From NCBI GenBank assembly GCA_018500065.2, contig JAHBAO020000335.1, forward strand, positions 1 through 6,069: a DNA stretch of 6,069 nucleotides, read 5' to 3'. The position numbers were made by a program, and so were the translations under genes. Source of the stretch: Octadecabacter sp. Lineage in GTDB: Bacteria > Pseudomonadota > Alphaproteobacteria > Rhodobacterales > Rhodobacteraceae. Shown here in pieces: positions 1 through 6,069 of the stretch; position 1 is the first letter of the stretch, and every line of letters begins with the position of its first letter. The notes under the pieces were generated by a model, which had not been told where the DNA came from, searched no databases, and saw only the letters and a program-made list of their open reading frames with translations.

Positions 1-1
1 C

Positions 2-937
2 CTGACGATTGTGCCGCTGTTTCACTGCAATGGCTGGAACCACACATGGATGATGCCAAGCTTGGGCGGTACGGTGATTTGCTGTCGCGATATCACGGCT
101 GCGGCAATCTATAATGCGATTGCCGATGAAGGTGTGACACATTTTGGCGGCGCACCTATTGTTTTGAACCTGCTGGTGAACGCCAAAGACACGGAACGCC
201 GCGATTTCGACCACACAGTTGAAGTCTTCACCGCAGGTGCGCCCCCTGCCCCTGCAACGCTGGCCGCGATTGGCGATCTGGGGTTCAACGTGCAGCAGGT
301 CTACGGGCTGACTGAAACCTACGGCCACGTGACTGAGTGCCTCTGGAACGAAGAGTGGGACGCGCTTTCTGCCGACGAACAAGCAGTGATCAAAGCCCGC
401 CAAGGCGTGGCCTTTCCGCAGATGGAAGACATCACGGTCATGTCGGACGACATGCAGCAAGTCCCGATGGACGGCGCGACGCAGGGCGAGATCGTGATCC
501 GCGGCAATTCGGTGATGAAGGGCTATCTGAAGAACCCCAAGGCTACAGCCAAAGCATTCAAAGGCGGGTATTTCCATTCCGAAGATATCGCCATTCAGCA
601 CCCTGACGGATCCATTCAAATTGCGGATCGTGCCAAGGACATCATCATTTCCGGCGGCGAGAACATATCCTCTGTCGAAGTCGAAGGCGCTTTGATGGGG
701 CATCCAGACGTGATGCTCTGCGCTGTTGTTGCGATGCCCGATGACAAATGGGGCGAAGTGCCCTGCGCCTTTGTGGAACTGAAGGACGGACGTGACGGTG
801 ACGAAGCCGCACTCATCGCGTTCACCCGCGAACGGCTCGCGGGATTCAAATGCCCAAAGAAGGTCGTGTTCGGCGAGTTGCCCAAGACATCAACCGGCAA
901 AATCCAGAAGTTCGAGTTGCGGAAGAGTTTTAAATAA
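2..937 (+). CDS. Acyl-CoA synthetase (AMP-forming), C-terminal part, 5' truncated
   Basis: This is the C-terminal 311 residues of an ANL-superfamily AMP-forming acyl-CoA ligase, which joins a carboxylic acid to CoA through an acyl-adenylate. The reading frame is open to the left edge, so the real start and the P-loop (SGTTGxPK-type) motif lie outside; family members are about 540 aa. Visible motifs are PLFHCNGWNHTW (bases 14-49, substrate-pocket region), YGLTETYG (302-325, the A5 adenine-binding motif), GEIVIRGNSVMKGYL (488-532), FHSED (572-586), IADRAKDIIISGGEN (620-664, hinge and A8) and PKTSTGKIQK (881-910) with the catalytic Lys of the A10 motif. The motif set resembles the plant AAE, bacterial medium-chain and DmdB (3-methylmercaptopropionyl-CoA ligase) clade. 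Substrate cannot be fixed from this fragment, so no symbol is given. One oddity is that the usual Gly of the HxGD motif is Glu here. The stop is TAA; no strong terminator follows before the convergent gene. Confidence 0.93.
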   Translation: MTIVPLFHCNGWNHTWMMPSLGGTVICCRDITAAAIYNAIADEGVTHFGGAPIVLNLLVNAKDTERRDFDHTVEVFTAGAPPAPATLAAIGDLGFNVQQVYGLTETYGHVTECLWNEEWDALSADEQAVIKARQGVAFPQMEDITVMSDDMQQVPMDGATQGEIVIRGNSVMKGYLKNPKATAKAFKGGYFHSEDIAIQHPDGSIQIADRAKDIIISGGENISSVEVEGALMGHPDVMLCAVVAMPDDKWGEVPCAFVELKDGRDGDEAALIAFTRERLAGFKCPKKVVFGELPKTSTGKIQKFELRKSFK

Positions 938-1047
938 CGGAAAAGCGAGACTTATTGGGTGACCGCTTTGAGCCCAGAGTGCTTGATACTGCCTGCTGCG
1001 TGGATGCCCACTATACGCACCGAAGCGGGTTTCATGATTTGGTTGTA

Positions 1048-1063
1048 AACGGCCGATGCCGTT
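1048..1063 (-). terminator. Weak hairpin after the 386-aa gene
   Basis: AACGGC and GCCGTT form a 6-bp perfect stem around a 4-base loop, 9 bases beyond the stop codon of the minus-strand gene. Read on the minus strand it is followed by TTTAC, only a short T run. It may be a weak intrinsic terminator between two convergent genes; the T-tract is too poor for a firm call. Confidence 0.25.
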
Positions 1064-1072
1064 CGGAGCATC

Positions 1073-2233
1073 TTAAACAAGCAGAAGAAGCAACCAACCC
1101 TTCAAGCTACCAAACAGAGCAGCAATTTTACCCCAGTAGGCCGTACCGAGAATTCCCGCCGGAAGCGCAAGAGCTGCACCCCCCGCAGCAACACCAAGCG
1201 TTTTGCCAAACCCTTTGCAAAACTCGTCAATCGTCGTGTCCAACTTACCAGCAGCCCAGCCCAACGCTGTTTTAAGAAATGACGTTTGTTCTGCAACTAT
1301 TTCTACATCGGGAACATCATTCGCCAATTCGGTCTCGATGACTTCGAGACTTTGCGCAGCGTTCTCTAATTCTTGACCATGAAGCTCAAACTCTTCTGGC
1401 GGGTTGTTGTGGCCCATTCCGCCATGCGATGGGGGGCGTGGCATTTCTGATCTAGCGGCAGAAATTTTCTGCAAAATGTCGGCACGCATTGACCGTTCTT
1501 CGTCAGTACCAATCCCAGAAGGCGTTCTCTCTGATGCCATTTCCCGCAAGTCATCGAAATCTAATTCGTCTTCTTCTTGATCCCGCTCCGCCATGGCTTC
1601 CTCATAAGAAGCCATCTTCGCTGGATGCTGGCTAGATGGGGCCCAATCCCAAGTCCCATCTTCTTGAATTTCAGTCACCGCTTCCATGATTACTTCTTCT
1701 AGCACTATGTCTTCGAAGTTATCGCGAAGCTCTTGCTCTGCTGAATATGGTCCGCCGTGAATATACAGGTATCCGCCTTCTCGGCCATTGTAAGGAGTTT
1801 CGTTGGCGGGGTCCTCATGATACTGGCGGAACCACTCAACAAGCATCTCGACCATACGAGCCTTATTCGTCCTTCCAGCTATGATTGGATTAGCTTTTAG
1901 AAAATCTCGCAAAGCACCATAGCTGTCGTCTACTTCTCCGTATTCAGGCTCGTGCTCTAAACCAAATTCGACGTCCACTATCAGTTTATGCTTCCCAACA
2001 TCGGTCGTTTTTGGCCCCTCCACTCCCACAGGGTATTCAGACATTGTCCAACGTAGTTCACCCAAATCTTCGTGATCGATTAAAGCTTGGTAGATGGTTT
2101 CTGGTCCCATACTGCGTTCATCGCCACCGATAGGTTCCCAATCAAACTCATCTTCATCTATTTCAAATACTTCGGATGTTTCGCCGTGTTCGATTACGGC
2201 GGACCCTCGCGTGTAAATCAGCATACTAGTCAT
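1073..2233 (-). CDS. Hypothetical protein with EGGY/GGPY block, GHNNPPE motif and hydrophobic C-terminal tail
   Basis: The function is unknown and I cannot name the family. The 386-aa product reads in four parts. Residues 1-100 are acidic and mixed alpha/beta, with a segment LRWTMSEYPVGVEG (60-73). Residues 127-168 form the most family-like block: a helix MVEMLVEWFRQY, then EDPANETPY (140-148), EGGYLYIHGGPY (152-163) and a second helix with AEQEL. Residues 204-262 are highly charged and probably helical or disordered. GHNNPPE (274-280) begins the last part, followed by amphipathic helices and a Gly/Ala/Leu-rich hydrophobic stretch (about 345-367) and a final WLLLLLV, suggesting a membrane-associated C-terminus. 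Short GHNxPPE motifs followed by helices and a hydrophobic tail recur in alphaproteobacterial hypothetical proteins, as I recall. The ATG at 2233 is the longest start; another in-frame ATG lies at 2224, and neither has a good Shine-Dalgarno sequence. G+C is visibly lower than in the flanking genes, which suggests horizontal acquisition. Confidence 0.85.
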   Translation of the reverse strand: MTSMLIYTRGSAVIEHGETSEVFEIDEDEFDWEPIGGDERSMGPETIYQALIDHEDLGELRWTMSEYPVGVEGPKTTDVGKHKLIVDVEFGLEHEPEYGEVDDSYGALRDFLKANPIIAGRTNKARMVEMLVEWFRQYHEDPANETPYNGREGGYLYIHGGPYSAEQELRDNFEDIVLEEVIMEAVTEIQEDGTWDWAPSSQHPAKMASYEEAMAERDQEEDELDFDDLREMASERTPSGIGTDEERSMRADILQKISAARSEMPRPPSHGGMGHNNPPEEFELHGQELENAAQSLEVIETELANDVPDVEIVAEQTSFLKTALGWAAGKLDTTIDEFCKGFGKTLGVAAGGAALALPAGILGTAYWGKIAALFGSLKGWLLLLLV

Positions 2234-2513
2234 TCGGAACGCTAAAAACTTCTGGGTGAAACGTACTACCTTAAAGTTGCGTGCGCTACCTGCTTCTCCT
2301 TAACGCCAAGGGGAACATAGGCATGTCGACTCTGGTCCTCATGTATCCCGTCTTCATTTCAGACATCAGAAGCCTACTGGTTTCGCGCAACTCGGCAGGG
2401 TCGTTTAAAAGGATATAAGATTAGCCAATCAACATAAAGCAGACCTCAGCGCAGCCCCAGCGGGGCTGCAAAGCCCGCTTCGTCCCGCACAGCAGCCATT
2501 GCCCCAAACACAA
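2234..2513. other. Intergenic stretch without a convincing gene
   Basis: This region lies upstream of the 386-aa gene and downstream of the BCCT gene, both on the minus strand, so it should hold the promoter of the 386-aa gene. I see no clear -35/-10 pair. The longest minus-strand open stretch is about 45 codons (ending 2286), with a 26-codon ATG reading at 2366-2286 that lacks a ribosome binding site. The left part is compositionally like the 386-aa gene; the right part (from about 2440) is G+C-rich and contains a short hairpin. Confidence 0.5.
2451..2469. repeat. Short inverted repeat, 8-bp stem
   Basis: GCAGCCCC, a 3-base loop AGC, then GGGGCTGC form a perfect 8-bp hairpin. No T-tract follows on either strand, so it is not a standard intrinsic terminator. 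It lies 45 bases beyond the BCCT terminator and could be a back-up structure, a REP-like element or chance. Confidence 0.5.
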
Positions 2514-2547
2514 AAACGGCGCCCCTGATTTTTTAGGGGCGCCGTTT
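2514..2547 (-). terminator. Intrinsic terminator of the BCCT transporter gene
   Basis: A perfect 13-bp stem (AAACGGCGCCCCT paired with AGGGGCGCCGTTT) encloses an 8-base loop. On the minus strand it begins 17 bases after the transporter stop codon and its 3' side runs into TTTTTG, the standard layout of a Rho-independent terminator. On the plus strand no T-run follows, so it acts on minus-strand transcription. Confidence 0.9.
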
Positions 2548-2564
2548 CGTCGTACACTTAGTGC

Positions 2565-4409
2565 CTATTCAGCAGGGGTTGTCGCTGGCGCGCTTGCGCC
2601 CGCTTTTTCGCGACGCCCGTCATTGTACATCGCCTTGATCAGCGCGATTACCATCAAGACCATGACGATCGTAAACGGCAGCGCGCCGATGATCATCGCG
2701 TCTTGCAATGCATCAAACGGGTTACCTGTTGTGCTCAAGCCGCCTGCGATAAGCAAGGATCCGATCACCAGCGTCAGGATTATGCCCCAAATGATGCGAT
2801 GCTTGATACCCGTTTCCTGCTCACCGCCAGACATGATCGTGTTCATCACTAGAATGCCCGAGTCCGCCGAGGTCACAAGGAACGTCATAATCAGAACCAC
2901 ACACATGATGGTGATGGCTGTCAGGAAGCCGCCTGAAATCATCTGGCCCAGCGTCACAAACAGCTTGTTCGTATTTGAGGCCGCAAGGATTTCACCGTTG
3001 GCGCCCCCTGTCAGTTCCAGATCAATCGCCGTAGCGCCCAGAATTGTCATCCATGCAAAACACACCAGTGACGGCGCGATCACGCAGCCAAGGATGAATT
3101 CACGGATCGTGCGCCCGCGCGAAATACGCGCAAGGAACAAGCCAACGAAGGGCGAGAACGCGATCCACCAAGCCCAGTAGAAGGTCGTCCAACCGGACTG
3201 CCAACCAAACTGACGACCCTGCGTTCCGGCCTCATAGGCGGCGGCAAGGGTTTCTGGTGGCAACGCAGCTGCATCGCCCTCTAGCCCAGCAACGAACCCG
3301 TCAAAAGACCCCCAAGCGTTTGTCGCCCCGCCCATCAGCGTATCCGCCAAAGGTGCTGCTTCTGCAGGCAATGCAGCACTAAAGGCATCCGCAGATAATG
3401 GCGAATAGGCGTTAAAGCTGAGGCCGAAGAAATGGATAATATAATCCACCAACGCCGTGCCGTATGTGGTCATCGCGAACATGAGCGAGCCGAAAATCAC
3501 AAAAGTCAAAAGCAGGATCAGCGACAACACGAGGTTGAGGTTAGAGAGGTACTTAATGCCGCGCCCAACACCGGACACTGCAGACAGGATCGACATGAAC
3601 ATGATCAACACAAGTCCACTGATCAGACCCACGGTGGACGGCGTCGGAACCGCATCTGCATCCGTTGCCTTCATCAACCAGTCCATACCCGTGACCGCAT
3701 AAACGCCGTCAACAAACTGGCTCACGCCGAAACCGATGGTGACAGACACACCAAGGATCGTTGCAACAACACCCAACACGTCAACAACATGACCGATCGG
3801 GCCGTTCGCCGTTTTGCCCAATAAAGGCGTCAGCGCAGAACGGATCGTCAGCGGCATGTCACGGGTGTAGGCATAATACGCAAGGCTCAGGCCGGTGATT
3901 ACGTAGATTGCCCAAGCGTGGATGCCATAATGCAAGAATGTGTAGCGATACGCAGACTGCAAGGCTTCCGCGGAATTGCCAGCGACCGCGCCGCTGACCG
4001 TTTCAGGGTTCGACCCCCAAAGGCCAAGCGGTTCAGCTGTCGCGAACACCATCAGGCCGACACCCAGACCAGCGCCAAACATCATCGAGAACCATGAGAA
4101 GTTCGAAAACTCGGGCGCTTCACCGTCGCGCCCTAGCCTGCGTTTCCCAATTGGAAGAATCGCCAGTGCAAACAGGAAAAACGCGAACGCGCCCACTGCG
4201 ATAATATAAAAACTGTTGAAGACCCCGAGCAACGACCAGTTCCAGCCGTCCAACGTGCTGCCAGCTGAAACCGGCCAGATCAACGCCCACAACACGAGCG
4301 CAACCATTAAGCCTTTGGAAATCAACGCGATTGGCAAACTGTACCCGTGATAGAACCCGCCATCCGCCTTAGAGATGTCGAGATCCGTGAATGGTTCTTT
4401 GATTGACAT
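2565..4409 (-). CDS. BCCT-family betaine/choline/carnitine-type transporter
   Basis: This 614-aa inner-membrane secondary carrier belongs to the betaine-choline-carnitine transporter family, which imports quaternary-ammonium or dimethylsulfonium osmolytes, usually with Na+ or H+. About 12 hydrophobic helices can be traced between residues 24 and 591. Family signatures are the glycine stretch FGAGLGVGLMVFATAEP (111-127), FLHYGIHAWAIY (158-169), FYWAWWIAFSPFVG (410-423), ARISRGRTIREF (427-438) and FLVTSADSG (510-518), whose Phe, Thr and Ser fit the second Na+ site of BetP. By alignment with BetP, box residues W166, Y169, W414 and W415 are kept, but BetP W189 is Tyr161 and W377 is Phe418. A loop of about 65 residues (339-403) precedes the FYWAWW helix. 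The ATG at 4409 was chosen because AGGGA and AAAGGA stand just upstream; a 10-codon extension to a TTG at 4439 is unlikely. It is transcribed alone, with its own terminator. Betaine or DMSP are plausible cargoes; specificity is not certain. Confidence 0.96.
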   Translation of the reverse strand: MSIKEPFTDLDISKADGGFYHGYSLPIALISKGLMVALVLWALIWPVSAGSTLDGWNWSLLGVFNSFYIIAVGAFAFFLFALAILPIGKRRLGRDGEAPEFSNFSWFSMMFGAGLGVGLMVFATAEPLGLWGSNPETVSGAVAGNSAEALQSAYRYTFLHYGIHAWAIYVITGLSLAYYAYTRDMPLTIRSALTPLLGKTANGPIGHVVDVLGVVATILGVSVTIGFGVSQFVDGVYAVTGMDWLMKATDADAVPTPSTVGLISGLVLIMFMSILSAVSGVGRGIKYLSNLNLVLSLILLLTFVIFGSLMFAMTTYGTALVDYIIHFFGLSFNAYSPLSADAFSAALPAEAAPLADTLMGGATNAWGSFDGFVAGLEGDAAALPPETLAAAYEAGTQGRQFGWQSGWTTFYWAWWIAFSPFVGLFLARISRGRTIREFILGCVIAPSLVCFAWMTILGATAIDLELTGGANGEILAASNTNKLFVTLGQMISGGFLTAITIMCVVLIMTFLVTSADSGILVMNTIMSGGEQETGIKHRIIWGIILTLVIGSLLIAGGLSTTGNPFDALQDAMIIGALPFTIVMVLMVIALIKAMYNDGRREKAGASAPATTPAE

Positions 4410-4608
4410 GTTGTCCCTGTCCTTTCGGGGTGTATTCAACCCTATTTTGCGTGTTTTATTGATACAGCCAAGTATCTATCCAAACGCTAACAGAGGATTT
4501 AGGACTCTCATAACGTTTTGAACACGCCGCCATTGCAAGCTGGCTGTCTTTTTGCAAAGTGACCTGATAACATTAGTGAAACAGGCGGCAAAAACAGGCC
4601 CCACGAGC
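4410..4608. promoter_or_regulatory. Divergent intergenic region between the BCCT and M48-like genes
   Basis: These 199 bases separate two divergently transcribed genes and must hold both promoters. The part nearest the transporter (4440-4520) is A+T-rich. Within it, GATAC (4461-4465) and GTATC (4472-4476) form an inverted repeat with a 6-base spacer, a possible operator half-site pair upstream of the transporter. TTGCAA occurs twice (4533-4538 and 4552-4557). I could not identify convincing -35/-10 boxes. Confidence 0.45.
4414..4425 (-). promoter_or_regulatory. Ribosome binding site deciding the BCCT start
   Basis: On the minus strand the sequence AAAGGACAGGGA stands before the ATG at 4409; AGGGA is 4 bases and AAAGGA 10 bases from the start codon. 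This lies inside the reading-frame extension that begins at the TTG at 4439, so the internal ATG is the better start. Confidence 0.6.
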
Positions 4609-5625
4609 ATGACAGCACTGACAGAATTTGATCGATTAGAAAGCGGCGGCCTATGGCGTGCCGCGCCGGACGAACAGCGCCGCGAGGGGATCGTGTCCCT
4701 TGGCAACGCCACGCTGATCATTTCGGATACAGCGGAACGCCCGTTGACCCATTGGTCCCTTCCAGCCGTCGAGCGTTTGAACCTCGGCGAGCGCCCTGCC
4801 TTATTCTCGCCCGGCGCCGACGCGACAGAAACCCTCGAAATCAGTGACGACATGATGGTCGACGCGATGGAAAAGGTTCGCAAAACCGTGAAACGCCGCC
4901 GCAGCAGGCCGGGCCGTTTGCGCAATATCGGATTTATAGTGGGATTGGGCGCCCTTGTTATTGGTGCTGTGGTTTGGCTGCCGGATGCCCTGATCCGTGA
5001 GGCACAAACCGTTGTTCCTCCGGTACAGCGTGCCGAGATTGGGGTCACATTGCTGGGCCACATCCAACGTATAACGGGACCAACCTGCCGCAGCCCGCTT
5101 GGGACGGCAGCACTGGAAAAACTGCATGCGCGGGCTTTGGGGCCGGATGCGGGCGGACAGGTCTTTGTCGTGCCAAGCGGCCCTGACACCGCCATCTATT
5201 TGCCGGGTGGGTTGATCGTGATGAACCGCGACCTCATTGAAGACACCGAAGACCCTGCCGTTGTCGGGGGCCATATTATCACTGCGGCCGCGCAATTGCG
5301 CGCGCGCGATCCGTTGGAAGCCCTGTTAAATGAAGCGGGAATTGGCACGACATTCACCTTGCTAACACAAGGCGAAATCGCGCCCGACACCCTACGCAGC
5401 TATGCCGAAACGTTGTTCGCAAACCCACCCGAGCGCGCGAGCGATGACATCCTGCTTGAGATGTTTGCCGATGCGGGGCTGTCCAGCACGCCTTACGCCT
5501 ATGCCGTTGACGTCACCGGTGAAACGACATTGGGATTGATAGAGGCCGACCCGACACAAGGCAGCACAACATCAGAGCTCTTGAGCGATGCGGAATGGAT
5601 CAGCCTGCAAGGAATTTGCGGCTAG
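4609..5625 (+). CDS. Single-pass membrane protein with degenerate M48 peptidase-like domain
   Basis: The product is 338 aa. Residues 1-90 form a cytoplasmic domain, probably beta-rich in the middle (SLGNATLIISD, 30-40). A very basic stretch (KVRKTVKRRRSRPGRLR, 89-105) precedes one membrane helix (about 107-124), so by the positive-inside rule the rest is periplasmic. Residues 145-300 follow the M48 zinc-metallopeptidase pattern: YLPGGLIVMNRDL (197-209) matches the LPGG-IVVT-GLL strand and helix, and ERASD (275-279) followed by LLEMFADAG matches the ExxxD element that supplies the third zinc ligand. The HExxH helix reads GHIIT (221-225), so two zinc ligands and the catalytic Glu are missing and the protein is probably not a protease. 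Its only two cysteines (160 and 337) are both on the periplasmic side. The ATG at 4609 fits the start of the conserved-looking N-terminus; TTG 4552 and GTG 4576 are in-frame alternatives. No start has a strong Shine-Dalgarno sequence. Its role is unknown, perhaps an envelope scaffold. Confidence 0.85.
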   Translation: MTALTEFDRLESGGLWRAAPDEQRREGIVSLGNATLIISDTAERPLTHWSLPAVERLNLGERPALFSPGADATETLEISDDMMVDAMEKVRKTVKRRRSRPGRLRNIGFIVGLGALVIGAVVWLPDALIREAQTVVPPVQRAEIGVTLLGHIQRITGPTCRSPLGTAALEKLHARALGPDAGGQVFVVPSGPDTAIYLPGGLIVMNRDLIEDTEDPAVVGGHIITAAAQLRARDPLEALLNEAGIGTTFTLLTQGEIAPDTLRSYAETLFANPPERASDDILLEMFADAGLSSTPYAYAVDVTGETTLGLIEADPTQGSTTSELLSDAEWISLQGICG

Positions 5626-5640
5626 CCCTGGCGCAAAGAA

Positions 5641-5669
5641 AAGGCCCTGCGTCGTCATGCAAGGCCCTT
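5641..5669 (-). terminator. Terminator of the SPOR-domain gene
   Basis: AAGGCCCTGC (5641-5650) pairs imperfectly with GCAAGGCCCTT (5659-5669): nine base pairs with one mismatch and one bulged base, around an 8-base loop. On the minus strand it is followed by TTTTCTTTG, fitting an intrinsic terminator 22 bases beyond the SPOR gene stop. The plus-strand side continues into CCCCGGG without a T-tract, so it would help the convergent gene only weakly. Confidence 0.6.
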
Positions 5670-5691
5670 CCCCGGGAGAACTGGTTCGGTT

Positions 5692-6069
5692 CTATCGGCG
5701 TGTAAACGCCCCTGAGAACCCTGCGCCACGGGCTGCACCCAACGCGCTTTGCAATTGGCTGTCACTGCCAAACGGACCTGCCAAAACAATACGCATTTCG
5801 CGGCCATTCTGGTTGAAGACACCAATTCGCATCGGCAACCCGCGCGCACGCAAGGACTGCGCGATAGACTGTGCTTGATTGCGGGTTTCGAACGTGCCGA
5901 CCTGAACGTAACGGTGTCCACTGATCTGTTCGCGGCGCTGCGGTTGTGGTGCTGCGGCGCGTGTTGTGACCTGCGGTTGCGCAACCGCAGCCCGCGGTGC
6001 ACGCGGTGCCGTGGCATATTGTACGCGACTGTTGGTCGTCGGGTATTGTGAAGATGACGTCGCCGGAAG
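5692..6069 (-). CDS. SPOR-domain protein, C-terminal part, 5' end beyond the window
   Basis: The minus-strand frame ending in TAG at 5692-5694 is open to the right edge, giving the last 125 residues. Residues 1-48 of the visible piece form a low-complexity linker rich in Ala, Pro, Gln, Thr and Arg. Residues about 53-121 match a SPOR (sporulation-related repeat) domain: RYVQVGTFETRNQAQSIAQ, then GLPMRI, REMRIVLAGPF and a final helix ending in GFSGAF. SPOR domains bind glycan strands of septal peptidoglycan that lack stem peptides, and usually sit at the periplasmic end of an anchored envelope protein after such a linker. The domain is at the C-terminus as expected. The N-terminal part (signal peptide, membrane anchor, or an enzymatic domain such as a lytic transglycosylase or carboxypeptidase) cannot be seen, so the protein's specific job is open. 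It is convergent with the M48-like gene. Confidence 0.9.
   Translation of the reverse strand, partial: LPATSSSQYPTTNSRVQYATAPRAPRAAVAQPQVTTRAAAPQPQRREQISGHRYVQVGTFETRNQAQSIAQSLRARGLPMRIGVFNQNGREMRIVLAGPFGSDSQLQSALGAARGAGFSGAFTRR

Noticed and set aside
955..1275. Plus-strand ORF of 106 codons overlapping the end of the 386-aa gene
   Set aside because: Its composition is low-complexity (Gln, Pro, Ser, His) as expected from the antisense of the Ala/Gly/Leu-rich tail, it has no ribosome binding site, and it overlaps a better-supported gene.
2286..2366. Minus-strand 26-codon ORF upstream of the 386-aa gene (starting MSEMKTGYMRT)
   Set aside because: There is no Shine-Dalgarno sequence before the ATG, it is very short and no domain is recognised. 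An open frame extends upstream only to about 2426. It could be a gene remnant, but nothing firm supports that.
2623..3180. Plus-strand ORF of 185 codons inside the BCCT gene
   Set aside because: It is antisense to conserved membrane helices of the transporter; its Ile/Met/Thr-rich translation is a mirror of that coding sequence.
4533..4557. Two TTGCAA copies as a promoter or regulator pair
   Set aside because: TTGCAA is its own reverse complement and short; no matching -10 box is found at a proper spacing, so chance is the simpler explanation.
4476..5195. Minus-strand ORF of 239 codons over the M48-like gene
   Set aside because: It is an Arg/Ser/Pro-rich shadow frame antisense to a gene with recognisable domain structure and a membrane helix.
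5588..6051. Plus-strand ORFs over the right end
   Set aside because: The minus strand encodes a clear SPOR domain here; the plus-strand frames are Arg- and Cys-rich shadows.
1..6069. CRISPR arrays, tRNA or rRNA genes, insertion sequences, riboswitches
   Set aside because: No regularly spaced repeats, cloverleaf, transposase motifs, terminal inverted repeats or recognised aptamer cores were seen on either strand.

Overview
The window looks like chromosomal DNA of a marine alphaproteobacterium, most likely Rhodobacteraceae (Roseobacter group). The reasons are the moderately high G+C of most genes, an acyl-CoA ligase of the DmdB/AAE-like clade, a large BCCT transporter, and a degenerate M48-like membrane protein and a SPOR-domain protein with the look of that family. 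This assignment is inferred from protein character, because no rRNA or marker gene is present.

Layout, left to right. (1) Bases 2-937 (+) are the C-terminal part of an acyl-CoA synthetase cut by the window edge. (2) Convergent to it, 1073-2233 (-) encodes a 386-aa protein of unknown function. It has an acidic body, a central EGGY/GGPY motif block, a GHNNPPE motif and a hydrophobic C-terminal tail; the gene looks poorer in G+C than its neighbours. (3) Bases 2234-2564 hold no convincing gene but do contain a strong intrinsic terminator for the next gene. (4) Bases 2565-4409 (-) are a complete BCCT-family transporter, likely for a betaine-type or dimethylsulfonium osmolyte. (5) A 199-bp divergent intergenic region leads to (6) 4609-5625 (+), a single-pass membrane protein with an M48-peptidase-like periplasmic domain whose HExxH site is lost. 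(7) Convergent to it, beyond a terminator, is the 3' part of a SPOR-domain cell-envelope gene on the minus strand (5692 to the right edge).

No two genes form a clear operon: neighbours are convergent or divergent, or, for the 386-aa gene and the transporter, co-directional but separated by a terminator. A loose link can be drawn between the ligase (possibly methylmercaptopropionate-CoA ligase, DmdB-like) and the BCCT carrier (possible DMSP or betaine uptake), but this is inference. The M48-like protein and the SPOR protein both point to the cell envelope. No transposase, integrase, CRISPR array, tRNA or rRNA was seen. The most novel-looking items are the unnamed GHNNPPE membrane-tailed protein, the pseudo-metallopeptidase and the altered aromatic box of the BCCT carrier.
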